This document shows, in pieces, positions 27,656 to 35,588 of a stretch of DNA of 64,000 nucleotides (positions are counted from its first letter, which is position 1; each line of letters starts with the position of its first letter). A program made the translations under genes and the position numbers. The stretch lies in contig NZ_QUMQ01000001.1 of NCBI RefSeq assembly GCF_003387075.1, positions 3,968,001 through 4,032,000 of the forward strand. Reading direction: 5' to 3'. Source of the DNA: Asanoa ferruginea. GTDB taxonomy: Bacteria; Actinomycetota; Actinomycetes; Mycobacteriales; Micromonosporaceae. The notes beneath the pieces were generated by a model. It had not been told where the DNA came from and ran no database searches. It worked only from the letters and a program-made list of their open reading frames with translations.

Positions 27656-27817
27656 GTCGGCGCGGAGGCTGCGAACTGAGGCCCGCGATGTGGCGGGCCG
27701 GGTCGCCGCCTGTCGGCGGGCCTGAACCTTGGTGAAGTCGGCGCGGAGGCTGCGAACTGAGGCCCGCGATGTGGCGGGCCGGGGCGGCGCCCGTCGGCGG
27801 GCCTAAACCGCGGTGAA
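27656..27817. repeat. Two tandem 81-bp repeats between ddl and the HIT gene
   Basis: Copy 1 is 27656-27736 and copy 2 is 27737-27817, nearly identical over their first ~52 bp (GTCGGCGCGGAGG start). Each contains the hairpin GGCCCGC-GATGTG-GCGGGCC. A diverged partial copy begins at 27818 and coincides with the 3' end of the HIT coding sequence, including its last codons. The array therefore looks like duplication of the gene end plus its 3' flank. The hairpins could serve as terminators between the convergent ddl and HIT transcripts. Confidence 0.85.
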
Positions 27818-28243
27818 GTAGGTGCGGAGGCGGGCGACGAGGGCGGCGATCTCCGGGTCGCCGCCGCGCGGCGCCTCCGCCCAGCCGGTGCTGGCATACC
27901 AGGGCGTTTCCGCGGGGGTGCCCCGGTAGCGCGGGAACACGTGCTGGTGGAAATGCGGCACAGCGGCGCCGATCACGGCGGAGAAGACGTGCTCGGCGTC
28001 GACTTCGGCGCGCAGCCCGATCGCCGCGCGCCGGGCGGCGCTGCCGACCGCGGAAGCCTCCACATCGGTCAGGTCGTCGAGGTGGGGCGCGTGCCGCAAC
28101 GGCTCGATGAACAGATAGCCGAGCAGCACCGGGCCCTCGCGGGCCGGCAGGTGGGAAACCGCGACGATGTCGTCGCGCCAGATCTCCGGACCGACCAGCG
28201 GCCCTTCGCCACGATGCTTCGCGCAGATGGGGCACTCATCCAT
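27803..28243 (-). CDS. HIT-family hydrolase
   Basis: A 146-residue histidine-triad protein. The catalytic motif HFHQHVFPRY is near residue 97, and an N-terminal Cys pair (MDECPICAKH) with downstream His is typical of zinc-binding HIT proteins. It hydrolyses nucleoside phosphoramidates or dinucleoside polyphosphates; the exact substrate is unknown. It lies 23 bp downstream of recG on the same strand. Its last codons overlap the second 81-bp repeat. Confidence 0.88.
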   Translation of the reverse strand: MDECPICAKHRGEGPLVGPEIWRDDIVAVSHLPAREGPVLLGYLFIEPLRHAPHLDDLTDVEASAVGSAARRAAIGLRAEVDAEHVFSAVIGAAVPHFHQHVFPRYRGTPAETPWYASTGWAEAPRGGDPEIAALVARLRTYFTAV

Positions 28244-28266
28244 GCCCTCGGAGCCTAGGCCCGCCG

Positions 28267-30447
28267 CTAGCCCTTCTCCAGATATTCAGCGCGCTCTTCG
28301 TCGACCAGCAGGGCGATCGATTGCGCCAGCGCGGGATGCGCGGTCAGTTCCGGGTCGTCGTCGGTCAGGGCGATCGCCTCCAGGCGGGCCTCGCCGATCA
28401 GCTGCGCGTCTTTGCGGAGCGAGAGCAGGCGCAGGTGGGAACGGCGACCGGACTGCGTCGCGCCGAGGACGTCGCCCTCGTGGCGTTGCTCCAGGTCGAG
28501 CTCGGCGAGCTTGAAACCGTCGGTCGTCGAGGCCACCGCGTCGAGGCGTTCGCGCGCGGGGGAGCCTTCCGGTGCCTCGGTCACCAGCAGGCAGAGGCCG
28601 GCCGCCGAGCCCCGGCCGACCCGGCCGCGGAGCTGGTGTAGCTGGGAGACGCCGAACCGGTCGGCGTCGAGCACGATCATCACGGTGGCGTTGGGCACGT
28701 CAACGCCGACCTCGACCACCGTGGTGGCCACCAGCACGTCGAGGTCGCCGGCCGCGTAGGAGCGCATCACCGCGTCTTTCTCGTCGGCCGGCAGGCGGCC
28801 GTGCAGCACGCCGATGCGCAGCCCGTGCAGCGGCCCGTCGGCCAGCAGCGGTGCCACCTCGGTCACCGCCAGCGGCGGGCGGCGGGCGGAACCGTCGTCG
28901 TCGGGTGGCGGCTCCTCGCTGTCGGTGGCGGAGCCGTCGCCGATCCGAGGGCAGACCACATAGGCCTGATGGCCGGCCTCGACCTCTTCGCGCAGGCGCC
29001 GCCAGGCGCGGTCGAGGAACGCCGGCTTGTCGGACGCCGGCACCACATGGGAGGCGATCGGGGAGCGGCCGCCGGGTAGCTGCGACAGCGTCGACACCTC
29101 GAGGTCGCCGTAGACCGTCATCGCCACCGTGCGCGGGATCGGTGTCGCGGTCATCACCAGCGTGTGCGGTGGCTGGTCGGCCTTGGCACGCAACGCGTCG
29201 CGCTGCTCGACGCCGAAGCGGTGCTGCTCGTCGACCACCACCAGCCCCAGGTCGTTGAACTCGACACCCTCGTAAAGCAGTGCGTGGGTGCCGATCACCA
29301 GGCCGGCACTGCCGGTAGAGACCTCGGCCGCCGCCGCCCGGCGGGCCGCCGCGCCCTGCGAACCGGTCACCAGCGCGACCCGGGTGCCGGCCGGGTCGCC
29401 GTCGAGCTCGCCCGCGCGGCCCAGCGGGCCGAGCAGTGCCGAGATGCCGCGGAAGTGTTGCGCGGCGAGCACTTCGGTCGGCGCCAGGAGCGCCGCCTGC
29501 CCGCCGGCGTCGACCACCTGGAGCATGGCCCGCAGCGCGCACACGGTCTTGCCGGAGCCGACCTCGCCCTGCAACAGCCGGTGCATCGGGTGTGGCGTGG
29601 CCAGGTCGGCGGCGATCTCGACACCGACCCGCCGCTGTCCCTCGGTTAGCTCGTAGGGCAGCCGGGTGTCGAACGTCGACAGCAGCCCGTCGGCGGTCGC
29701 CGGGCGCGGCCGGGCCGGCAGCGCGCTCGACCGGCGCTTGCGCTGCACCAGGGTGAGCTGCACGGCGAACGCCTCGTCCCACTTGAGCCGGTGGCGGGCG
29801 CGGTGGAGGTCTTCGCGGGAGCCGGGGCGGTGGATCTCGCGCAGCGCGGTGTCGAGGGGCGACAGGTGGCGGGTCGCCCGCACCGTTGCCGGCAGCGGGT
29901 CCTCGACCGGTGCGAGCGTGTCGAGCACCACCCGGACGCAGCGGGCGATCGTCCACGTGGGCACCGCGCCGGCCGCCGGGTAGACCGGGATCAGTGCACC
30001 GGCGAACTCTTCGATCTCGTCGGACACCTCGCCCTCGTCGCCGAGCAGCATGTAGTCGGGGCCGTTGAGCTGTCGTTTGCCCCGGAACTCGGTCACCTTG
30101 CCGGCGAACAGCCCCCACCGGCCGGGCCGCAGGTCGCGCTCGCGCCACGCCTGGTTGAAGAAGGTCAGCGTGAGCACGCCCCCGGCGCCGTCTTCGACCA
30201 GCACCTCGAGCAGCTTGCCGCTGCGCTGCCGCATCGGCCGCGTGGTCGCCCGGCGCACCTGGCCGAGCACCGTCACGTCTTCGCCGACCGACAGCGAGCG
30301 GATGTCGGTGTGCTCGCCCCGCTCGTCGTAGCGGCGCGGGAAGTGGTAGATCAGGTCGCCCACGGTGCGCAGGTCGAGGTGCTTGTCGAGGGCCTTGGCG
30401 GTCTTGTCGCCAAGCAGCTTCTTCAGCGGATCGTCCAGTGTGGTCAT
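28267..30447 (-). CDS. recG: ATP-dependent DNA helicase RecG
   Basis: A 726-residue protein. It has an N-terminal wedge/OB domain (TDIRSLSVGEDVTVLGQVRR near residue 50) and a DEAD-like helicase core with Walker A GEVGSGKTVCALRA near residue 296 and DEQHRFGVEQR. Motifs TATPIPRT and LHGRLPADEKDAVM follow, then motif VI QLRGRVGRGSAAGLC and the TRG-type C-terminal region. It remodels stalled forks and Holliday junctions. ATG 30447 overlaps the DAK2 stop by 4 bp, so the two are coupled. An internal acidic insertion lies near 490 (EEPPPDDDGS). Confidence 0.96.
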   Translation of the reverse strand: MTTLDDPLKKLLGDKTAKALDKHLDLRTVGDLIYHFPRRYDERGEHTDIRSLSVGEDVTVLGQVRRATTRPMRQRSGKLLEVLVEDGAGGVLTLTFFNQAWRERDLRPGRWGLFAGKVTEFRGKRQLNGPDYMLLGDEGEVSDEIEEFAGALIPVYPAAGAVPTWTIARCVRVVLDTLAPVEDPLPATVRATRHLSPLDTALREIHRPGSREDLHRARHRLKWDEAFAVQLTLVQRKRRSSALPARPRPATADGLLSTFDTRLPYELTEGQRRVGVEIAADLATPHPMHRLLQGEVGSGKTVCALRAMLQVVDAGGQAALLAPTEVLAAQHFRGISALLGPLGRAGELDGDPAGTRVALVTGSQGAAARRAAAAEVSTGSAGLVIGTHALLYEGVEFNDLGLVVVDEQHRFGVEQRDALRAKADQPPHTLVMTATPIPRTVAMTVYGDLEVSTLSQLPGGRSPIASHVVPASDKPAFLDRAWRRLREEVEAGHQAYVVCPRIGDGSATDSEEPPPDDDGSARRPPLAVTEVAPLLADGPLHGLRIGVLHGRLPADEKDAVMRSYAAGDLDVLVATTVVEVGVDVPNATVMIVLDADRFGVSQLHQLRGRVGRGSAAGLCLLVTEAPEGSPARERLDAVASTTDGFKLAELDLEQRHEGDVLGATQSGRRSHLRLLSLRKDAQLIGEARLEAIALTDDDPELTAHPALAQSIALLVDEERAEYLEKG

Positions 30448-32438
30448 TCGACGCCTACCAGCAGCGGATAGTGCGGGTGCCCACCGGAGTAGGTGTGCAC
30501 CTCGACGAACGGCCAGTGCGCGGCCGCGTGCGCGCGCAGCCCGTCGGCCAGCCCGGCCGGCGCGTCGGCGCCGGTGACCAGGGTGACCAGCTCGCCACCG
30601 CCGCCGAGCAGGCGGTCGAGCAGCTCACGGCAGGTCTCGGCCAGGTCGACGCCGATCAGGTGGACCTCGCCCTCGACGAGCGCCAGCACGTCGCCGCGCC
30701 GGCACGGGCCCGCGACGGTCAGCGCGTCGCGGCTGGCGTAGCAGACCTCGGCGTAGCGGCAGGCGCCCGCGGCCTTGGCCATCTCGATCACGTCGTCGTC
30801 GAACTCGCGGGCCGGATCACGCACCGCGAGCGCGGCCAGCGCCTGCACGGGGGAGCGGGTCGCCACCACCCGGACCGCCGCGGTCGCCTCCCGCGCCGCC
30901 GCGGCGGCCACCGGCTGGGTGTTGGGGTCGTTGGGCAGCACCACGACGTGTGCGGCGCCGGTGGCGGTGATCGCCGCGAGCAACTCGCGGGTCGACGGGT
31001 TGGCGGGCACCACGGCCGCGCCCTCGCCGGCGAAGATCGCGGCGATGCCCTCGCCTGCGGCGACCACCACGACGGCCCGGTCGGGGCCGTCGGGGATCAC
31101 CTGGTCGGCGAAGCGGGTGACCGAGATGCGGTGTGGCCGGCCGGCCTCGACACCGGCCTCCAGGGTGGCGCCGACGTCGTTGACGTGGACGTGCACGTTC
31201 CAGGTGGACTCGTCGCCCTCACCGGTGCCGACCACGACGAGCGAGTCGCCAAGCTCGGCGAGCCGGGACCGCAACTTTTCCACGGCCGGCTCGGCGGCGT
31301 CGAGCAGGAACTGCACCTCATACCCGAACTCGGCCGAGCCGGTCTCCCGCGCGGCGACCAGCGCCCGGTTGGCACGCGGCCGCGGCACCGGCTGCGGCTC
31401 GACGGGTGACTCGCCGGTGACCACCTCGACGAGCGCGTCGAGCAGCACGCAAAGGCCACGCCCGCCGGCGTCGACCACACCCGCCCGGGCCAGCGCGGGA
31501 AGCTGCTCCGGCGTCTTGGCCAGCGCCCCGGCCGCCGCACGGGCGGCGGCCTGTGCCACCTCGGCCAGCGATCCAGCCCCGGCCCGCCCTGCGGCGGCGC
31601 CTTGGGCCAGGTCGGCTGGCCAGCCGGCGCCGGCCCGACCGGCATGCGTCGCGCCGGGTTCTGGAGCGCTAGTGGCCGGGGGCTCGGCGGTGGTGGCGGT
31701 GTCCGTCCCGCTGGTGGCCGGGGGCTCGGCGGTGGTGGCGGTGTCCGTGCCGCTGGTGGCCGGGGGCTCGGCGGTGGTGGGGGTGTCCGTGCCGCTGGTG
31801 GCCGGGGGCTCGGCGGTGGTGGGGGTGTCCGTGCCGCTGGTTGTGGCCGGGGGCTCGGCGGTGGTGGGGGTGTCCGTGCCGCTGGTGGCCGGGGGCTCGG
31901 CGGTGGTGGCGGTGTCCGTGCCGCTAGTGGCCGGGGGCTCGGCGGTGGTGGCGGTGTTCGTGCCGCGCTCTGGAGGGCCGGTGGCCGCGCGCTCGGCGGC
32001 GGTCGCGGCCGCGGCGGCCACTGTCAGGACCGTGCCCTCGACCGGGTTCGCGACCGCGCCGTAGGCGGCGTCGGCTCCGGCGCGCAGGCCGCGGGCCAGT
32101 GCCGGCCCGTCGACCACCGGCACCGCCGAGGTGGCGTCGGCCAGGCCGCGCAGCACCTGGGAGATGATCACGCCGGAGTTGCCGCGGGCGCCGAGCAGGG
32201 CGCCGCGGGCCATCAGGCGCAGCACCTGGCCGTGTGGGGTCGGGTCGCCCTCGGCGGCCGGGTCGAAGAACAGCGCCTCGTGGGCCGAGGTCAGCGTCAG
32301 CACGAGGTTGGTGCCGGTGTCGCCGTCGGGCACCGGGTAGACGTTGAGCGCGTCGATCTCGCCCTGATGGCGGCGCAGGGCCGCCAACGCACCCGCGCAC
32401 CAGCGGCGCAGCGCCGTGGCGTCGAGGCTCTCCAACAC
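30444..32438 (-). CDS. DAK2/FakA-like kinase-phosphatase family protein with internal repeat linker
   Basis: A 664-residue protein. An N-terminal DhaL (Dak2) domain has ALNVYPVPDGDTGTNL (Mg-ATP binding) at about 31-46, GARGNSGVIISQVLRG near 87 and GVVDAGGRGLCVLLDAL near 315. A C-terminal DegV-like domain includes NVHVHVNDVGATLEAG and FADQVIPDGPD. FakA homologs phosphorylate fatty acids with FakB; actinobacterial members are uncharacterised. Between residues ~158 and 262 the DhaL domain is interrupted by seven 14-residue repeats (core TTAEPPATSGTD). In most homologs this loop is short. It is co-transcribed with recG. Confidence 0.9.
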   Translation of the reverse strand: MLESLDATALRRWCAGALAALRRHQGEIDALNVYPVPDGDTGTNLVLTLTSAHEALFFDPAAEGDPTPHGQVLRLMARGALLGARGNSGVIISQVLRGLADATSAVPVVDGPALARGLRAGADAAYGAVANPVEGTVLTVAAAAATAAERAATGPPERGTNTATTAEPPATSGTDTATTAEPPATSGTDTPTTAEPPATTSGTDTPTTAEPPATSGTDTPTTAEPPATSGTDTATTAEPPATSGTDTATTAEPPATSAPEPGATHAGRAGAGWPADLAQGAAAGRAGAGSLAEVAQAAARAAAGALAKTPEQLPALARAGVVDAGGRGLCVLLDALVEVVTGESPVEPQPVPRPRANRALVAARETGSAEFGYEVQFLLDAAEPAVEKLRSRLAELGDSLVVVGTGEGDESTWNVHVHVNDVGATLEAGVEAGRPHRISVTRFADQVIPDGPDRAVVVVAAGEGIAAIFAGEGAAVVPANPSTRELLAAITATGAAHVVVLPNDPNTQPVAAAAAREATAAVRVVATRSPVQALAALAVRDPAREFDDDVIEMAKAAGACRYAEVCYASRDALTVAGPCRRGDVLALVEGEVHLIGVDLAETCRELLDRLLGGGGELVTLVTGADAPAGLADGLRAHAAAHWPFVEVHTYSGGHPHYPLLVGVE
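31668..31975. repeat. 42-bp minisatellite inside the DAK2 gene
   Basis: Seven tandem units, with GGCTCGGCGG at 31681, 31723, 31765, 31807, 31852, 31894 and 31936. The period is 42 bp except one 45-bp unit that adds a Thr codon. All changes keep the frame. Units differ mainly at one Ala/Pro codon. Confidence 0.92.
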
Positions 32439-32572
32439 GTACCGAGCCTATCGGTTGCCCCCGACAACTCCCTCGATCCCGGCAGCGGCATCGAGCACTG
32501 GCGGTTCGGGGGACATCACGCATGGTGGCCAAGACCTACCATGTCGATGGATCTCCCAGCGGAGGCGACACC

Positions 32573-33151
32573 ATGACCGGTTTCGAGCCCTACCCAGGCA
32601 GCAGATCGACGCAACCGGCCCCGCGACGGATCCCCGATGATCAACCGTTCCTGGTCCGGCTCAACCTTTCGCGGCTCAGCCTCGCCTGGGTCGTGGCGTG
32701 GATCGTGATCCTCGGGCCGCAGGTGCTGCTGATCGCTGATTTCTGGGTGCCGGCGGCCATCAGCACCGCGTTGGCCCTGATCGTCCTGGTCATCTACCTG
32801 GCGACCAACGCCCGGCGTGGTCCGATCCTGGGCGTCGGCCCGCCGGGCGTCTGGGTCAGCCGGCGGGTGCGGGGCTTCATCCGGGTCGGTCCGCAGTTCG
32901 AGGCCACCTTCCTGCCGTGGTCGTCGATCGAGCGGATCTACCTGCGCCGGATCCTGGTCGACAAACGCGTCTGCGTGCGGGAAACCGGTTGGCGGCCGCG
33001 GCTGGGGGCGCGCCCCGACGTCTTCGAAGTCGTCGATTACGCCTATCGGACGCCGTTCAACGCGTCGCTGACGTTCGCCGACCGGCCCGCCGACGAGATC
33101 ACCGCGGCGATCACCCAGCACGGCCTCGGCAAGACAAAAATCGACTTCTGA
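32573..33151 (+). CDS. Two-helix membrane protein with PH-like domain, paralog A
   Basis: A 192-residue protein from ATG 32573 behind GGAGG. Two adjacent membrane helices (about residues 38-60 and 63-83) are followed by a ~110-residue soluble domain. That domain has GVGPPGVWVSRR, FLPWSSIERIYLRR and a terminal KTKIDF. The pattern resembles membrane proteins with a bacterial PH-like domain (bPH family). An in-frame GTG at 32522 is possible but lacks an SD. Its closest visible relative is the next gene. Function unknown. Confidence 0.72.
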   Translation: MTGFEPYPGSRSTQPAPRRIPDDQPFLVRLNLSRLSLAWVVAWIVILGPQVLLIADFWVPAAISTALALIVLVIYLATNARRGPILGVGPPGVWVSRRVRGFIRVGPQFEATFLPWSSIERIYLRRILVDKRVCVRETGWRPRLGARPDVFEVVDYAYRTPFNASLTFADRPADEITAAITQHGLGKTKIDF

Positions 33152-33165
33152 CCACGGAGGTGCCA

Positions 33166-33675
33166 ATGACCCCCGCCCAGACGCTCGCGGTGCGCAAGCG
33201 GATCCCGGCCGCGCAGTCGTTCGTCCTGCGGCCGAGCCTCGTCGGTCACAGCCTCTCCGCGGGCGTCGGGCTCGCCGCGTCCTTGGTGGTCCTGTTCGTG
33301 CTGGTCGGCTACGTCCCGCCGCTGTCGGACGCCCCGGTCGGGCTCATCGCGGCCCTGCTCGCCCTGGGCGCCGTCGCCAGCGTCGTGGCGACCATGTGGG
33401 GTGGCCCGGTGCTGGCCGTCAACCCGGAGGGCGTCTGGCTCCGCGTACGCCGGAAGTCCGTGTTCCTGCCCTGGTCGTCGATCGAGCAGATCTACGTGCG
33501 CCGGCTCTGGTTCGACGACCGCGTCTGCGTCGTACAGCGGGGCACCGTCGAGGCCGAGATCGACCGCTACACGACCCCGTTCACCGCCTCGCTGACCTAC
33601 GGCAACCAGCCGGAGCCCGACGTGCTGGAGGCCATCCGCAAGCACGGCGCCGGCCGCACGCGGATCGACTTCTGA
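33166..33675 (+). CDS. Two-helix membrane protein with PH-like domain, paralog B
   Basis: A 169-residue protein from ATG 33166 after ACGGAGG, 14 bp downstream of paralog A. It has the same plan: two membrane helices (about 27-49 and 54-75), then AVNPEGVWLRVRR, FLPWSSIEQIYVRRLWFDDRVCV and a terminal RTRIDF. The near-identical landmarks show that the pair arose by tandem duplication. The two probably work together or as a heteromer, but nothing reveals the partner or ligand. Confidence 0.75.
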   Translation: MTPAQTLAVRKRIPAAQSFVLRPSLVGHSLSAGVGLAASLVVLFVLVGYVPPLSDAPVGLIAALLALGAVASVVATMWGGPVLAVNPEGVWLRVRRKSVFLPWSSIEQIYVRRLWFDDRVCVVQRGTVEAEIDRYTTPFTASLTYGNQPEPDVLEAIRKHGAGRTRIDF

Positions 33676-33685
33676 AAGAAGGCAG

Positions 33686-34615
33686 TCAGGCCGTGGCCAG
33701 CATCCGCAGGCCCTGCTTGTAGTCGACGACCGCCGGCGTCCAGCCCAGGTCGTGCTGGGCCCGCTCGTTGGAGACCCGCATCGAGGTGGTCATCGCCGTG
33801 TAGCCGTAGGGCGCCGCGTAGCGGAGCACCTGGGGCGGCAGCCGCAGCGGCGGCTTGGCGTCGACCAGCGTGGCCATCTCGTCGAGCAGCTCACCCCAGG
33901 TAACCGGCACGCCGTCGACGATGTTGTAGGCGCTGCCAGGAGTGCCGCGTTCCAGCGCGGCCACGGTGGCGGCCGCGGCGTCGTCGAGGTGGATCAGGCT
34001 CACCTCGCCACCGCCACCCTTGATCACCGGCATGCGGCGCTTGCGTACCGCGTCGATCATCCGTTTTGTCCCTGGATCGCCGCCGTAGAACAGGCCGTAG
34101 CGCAGCGCCACGCCCTCCAGCCCGTCGGTCTCGCACGCCTGGGCCTCGGTCTCGTGGAACGCGTCCATGATCGGCCCGACCGGGCCGTCGGCCGGGACGC
34201 CGAACGGGTCGCTCTCGGTCAGCACCCGGGTGCCGTGGTCGCCGAAGCCATACCCGTACACGATCGACTGGGTCAGGAAGCGGTGCGCGCCCATCTGCTT
34301 CGCCGCCGCGACGAGGTTGGCGGTGCCCAGGTTGCGCAACTCGTTGGTTTTGTCCATGTCGTGGAAGCGCAACGGCGGCCTGGTGAGCGAAGTGCACTCC
34401 TGGATCACCGCGTCGGCCTTCTTGCCGGAGACCGCCCGGAGCAGTCCGTCGCGGTCGAGCACGTCGGCTACCAGCGGCTCGGCGCCGAACGCCTCCAGCC
34501 GCCGGGCGTTGGCCACCAGCCGGGTGATGCCGATGACCTCGTGGTTGAAGGCGACCAGCCGCTGGATCAACGGCGTACCGATGGCACCCGTGGCACCCGC
34601 GAGCAGTACTCTCAT
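33686..34615 (-). CDS. NAD-dependent epimerase/dehydratase (atypical SDR)
   Basis: A 309-residue protein from ATG 34615. The N-terminal nucleotide-binding motif is MRVLLAGATGAIGTPLIQRL (GxxGxxG). The active-site region SIVYGYGFGDHG has Tyr, but the usual YxxxK spacing is not evident, so this is an atypical or extended SDR. AYNIVDGVPVTWGELLDEMA is typical of UDP-sugar-epimerase-like proteins. The substrate is unknown. It lies opposite to rpmB, which starts 139 bp away. Confidence 0.85.
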   Translation of the reverse strand: MRVLLAGATGAIGTPLIQRLVAFNHEVIGITRLVANARRLEAFGAEPLVADVLDRDGLLRAVSGKKADAVIQECTSLTRPPLRFHDMDKTNELRNLGTANLVAAAKQMGAHRFLTQSIVYGYGFGDHGTRVLTESDPFGVPADGPVGPIMDAFHETEAQACETDGLEGVALRYGLFYGGDPGTKRMIDAVRKRRMPVIKGGGGEVSLIHLDDAAAATVAALERGTPGSAYNIVDGVPVTWGELLDEMATLVDAKPPLRLPPQVLRYAAPYGYTAMTTSMRVSNERAQHDLGWTPAVVDYKQGLRMLATA

Positions 34616-34754
34616 ACCGTCCAGTGAACCCCGCCGGGCGCTGCGGCGGGAGGCGATTCGGCGGCTGCGTGTGTCGTCGGGTAACCTAGTCAGGTTGCCT
34701 GGTCGGCATGGTCCCATCGGCAACCCCCAAAGCAATCAATCCCAGGAGTAACCC

Positions 34755-34946
34755 GTGGCTAGCGTGTGCGACGTCTGTGGCAAGGGGCCGGGCTTCGGCC
34801 ACAACGTGTCCCACTCGCACCGGCGGACCAACCGCCGCTGGAACCCCAACATCCAGACGGTGCGCACCCCGGCCGGTGGTGGCAACACCCGCAAGATGCA
34901 GGTTTGCACCTCATGCATCAAGGCGGGCAAGGTCACCCGCGCCTAA
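34755..34946 (+). CDS. rpmB: 50S ribosomal protein L28 (zinc-binding C+ type)
   Basis: A 63-residue protein, complete for L28. [23 protein letters not shown] at the N-terminus and [13 protein letters not shown] at the C-terminus supply two CxxC pairs, the zinc-ribbon (C+) form. SD CAGGAG precedes GTG 34755. No Zur-like box is evident upstream. A hairpin follows the stop. Confidence 0.97.
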   Translation: MASVCDVCGKGPGFGHNVSHSHRRTNRRWNPNIQTVRTPAGGGNTRKMQVCTSCIKAGKVTRA

Positions 34947-34973
34947 GGGCGCGACCGAGACGAGTTTTTCTTC

Positions 34974-35001
34974 AGCCGCCGGGTCCGTGGACCCGGCGGC
35001 T
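34974..35001. terminator. Terminator hairpin between rpmB and the GNAT gene
   Basis: A perfect 13-bp stem (34974-34986 with 34989-35001) with only GT between the arms (effective loop larger). It is preceded by TTTTTC at 34965-34970, which acts as a T-tract for the minus strand. It probably ends both convergent transcripts. Confidence 0.7.
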
Positions 35002-35009
35002 TCTCGCGT

Positions 35010-35483
35010 TCACAACGTACGGCCGAAGGACCGCACGTCCGGGTAACCCTTGTAATAGCCGAAGTCCGGGATCCGCTCGTAGCCGTTGGCGGTGTAGAAG
35101 GCGATCGCCTCGGGCTGCTTCACGCCGCACTCCAGGATCAGCCGCTTGCGGCCGGCCTCCCGGGCCGAGTCCTCGACGGCCCGCAGCACCGCCCGCGCCA
35201 CACCCTTCCGCCGTCCGGCCGGGGCGGTATACATCCGCTTGAGCTCGGCCTCCTCGCCGTCGGTGCCGTGGCTGCGCCAGCCGGCGCAACCGACCGGCTC
35301 GCCATCGAGGAACGCGACCAGGAACGCGCCGTTGGGCGGGTCGAACTCGCTGGCGTCGACGGGGGTGTCGTCGCCCGAGCTGTTGTAGCGGGCGCCGAGG
35401 TCGGCCAGCAGGTCGGTGACGAGCGACACCGACTCAGGGGCGGTAAACGGCAACTGCCGGATCTCCAGATGCTCCACGGACAC
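35010..35483 (-). CDS. GNAT-family N-acetyltransferase
   Basis: A 157-residue GNAT protein. The acetyl-CoA motif A is AELKRMYTAPAGRRKGVARAVLRAVED (R-x-x-G-x-A near residue 90), and motif B is FYTANGYERIPDFGYYKGYP. The N-terminal half carries VAFLDGEPVGCAGWRSH. The acceptor is unknown; close relatives act on amino acids or small amines. Start is GTG 35483. Confidence 0.85.
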   Translation of the reverse strand: MSVEHLEIRQLPFTAPESVSLVTDLLADLGARYNSSGDDTPVDASEFDPPNGAFLVAFLDGEPVGCAGWRSHGTDGEEAELKRMYTAPAGRRKGVARAVLRAVEDSAREAGRKRLILECGVKQPEAIAFYTANGYERIPDFGYYKGYPDVRSFGRTL

Positions 35484-35541
35484 GACGGTACGGCGGCGAC
35501 CGGTGTCGAACCGGCCGCCGCCGCTGTCGCGACGATCACTC

Positions 35542-35588
35542 CTAGCGTTCGCCGGCCTTGCCGACTAGCGTTCGCCGGCCTTGCCGAC
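35542..35588. repeat. 23-bp tandem duplication spanning a stop codon
   Basis: CTAGCGTTCGCCGGCCTTGC begins at 35542 and again at 35565. The second copy encodes the last codons (GKAGER and TAG) of the CU044_5270-family gene, and the first copy duplicates them just beyond the stop. It looks like a recent slippage event without effect on the protein. Confidence 0.85.

Noticed and set aside
31602-32576. Plus-strand ORFs opposite the DAK2 gene with Gly-rich or Val/Ser-rich repeats
   Set aside because: They are antisense reflections of the 42-bp minisatellite and lack start signals and family resemblance.
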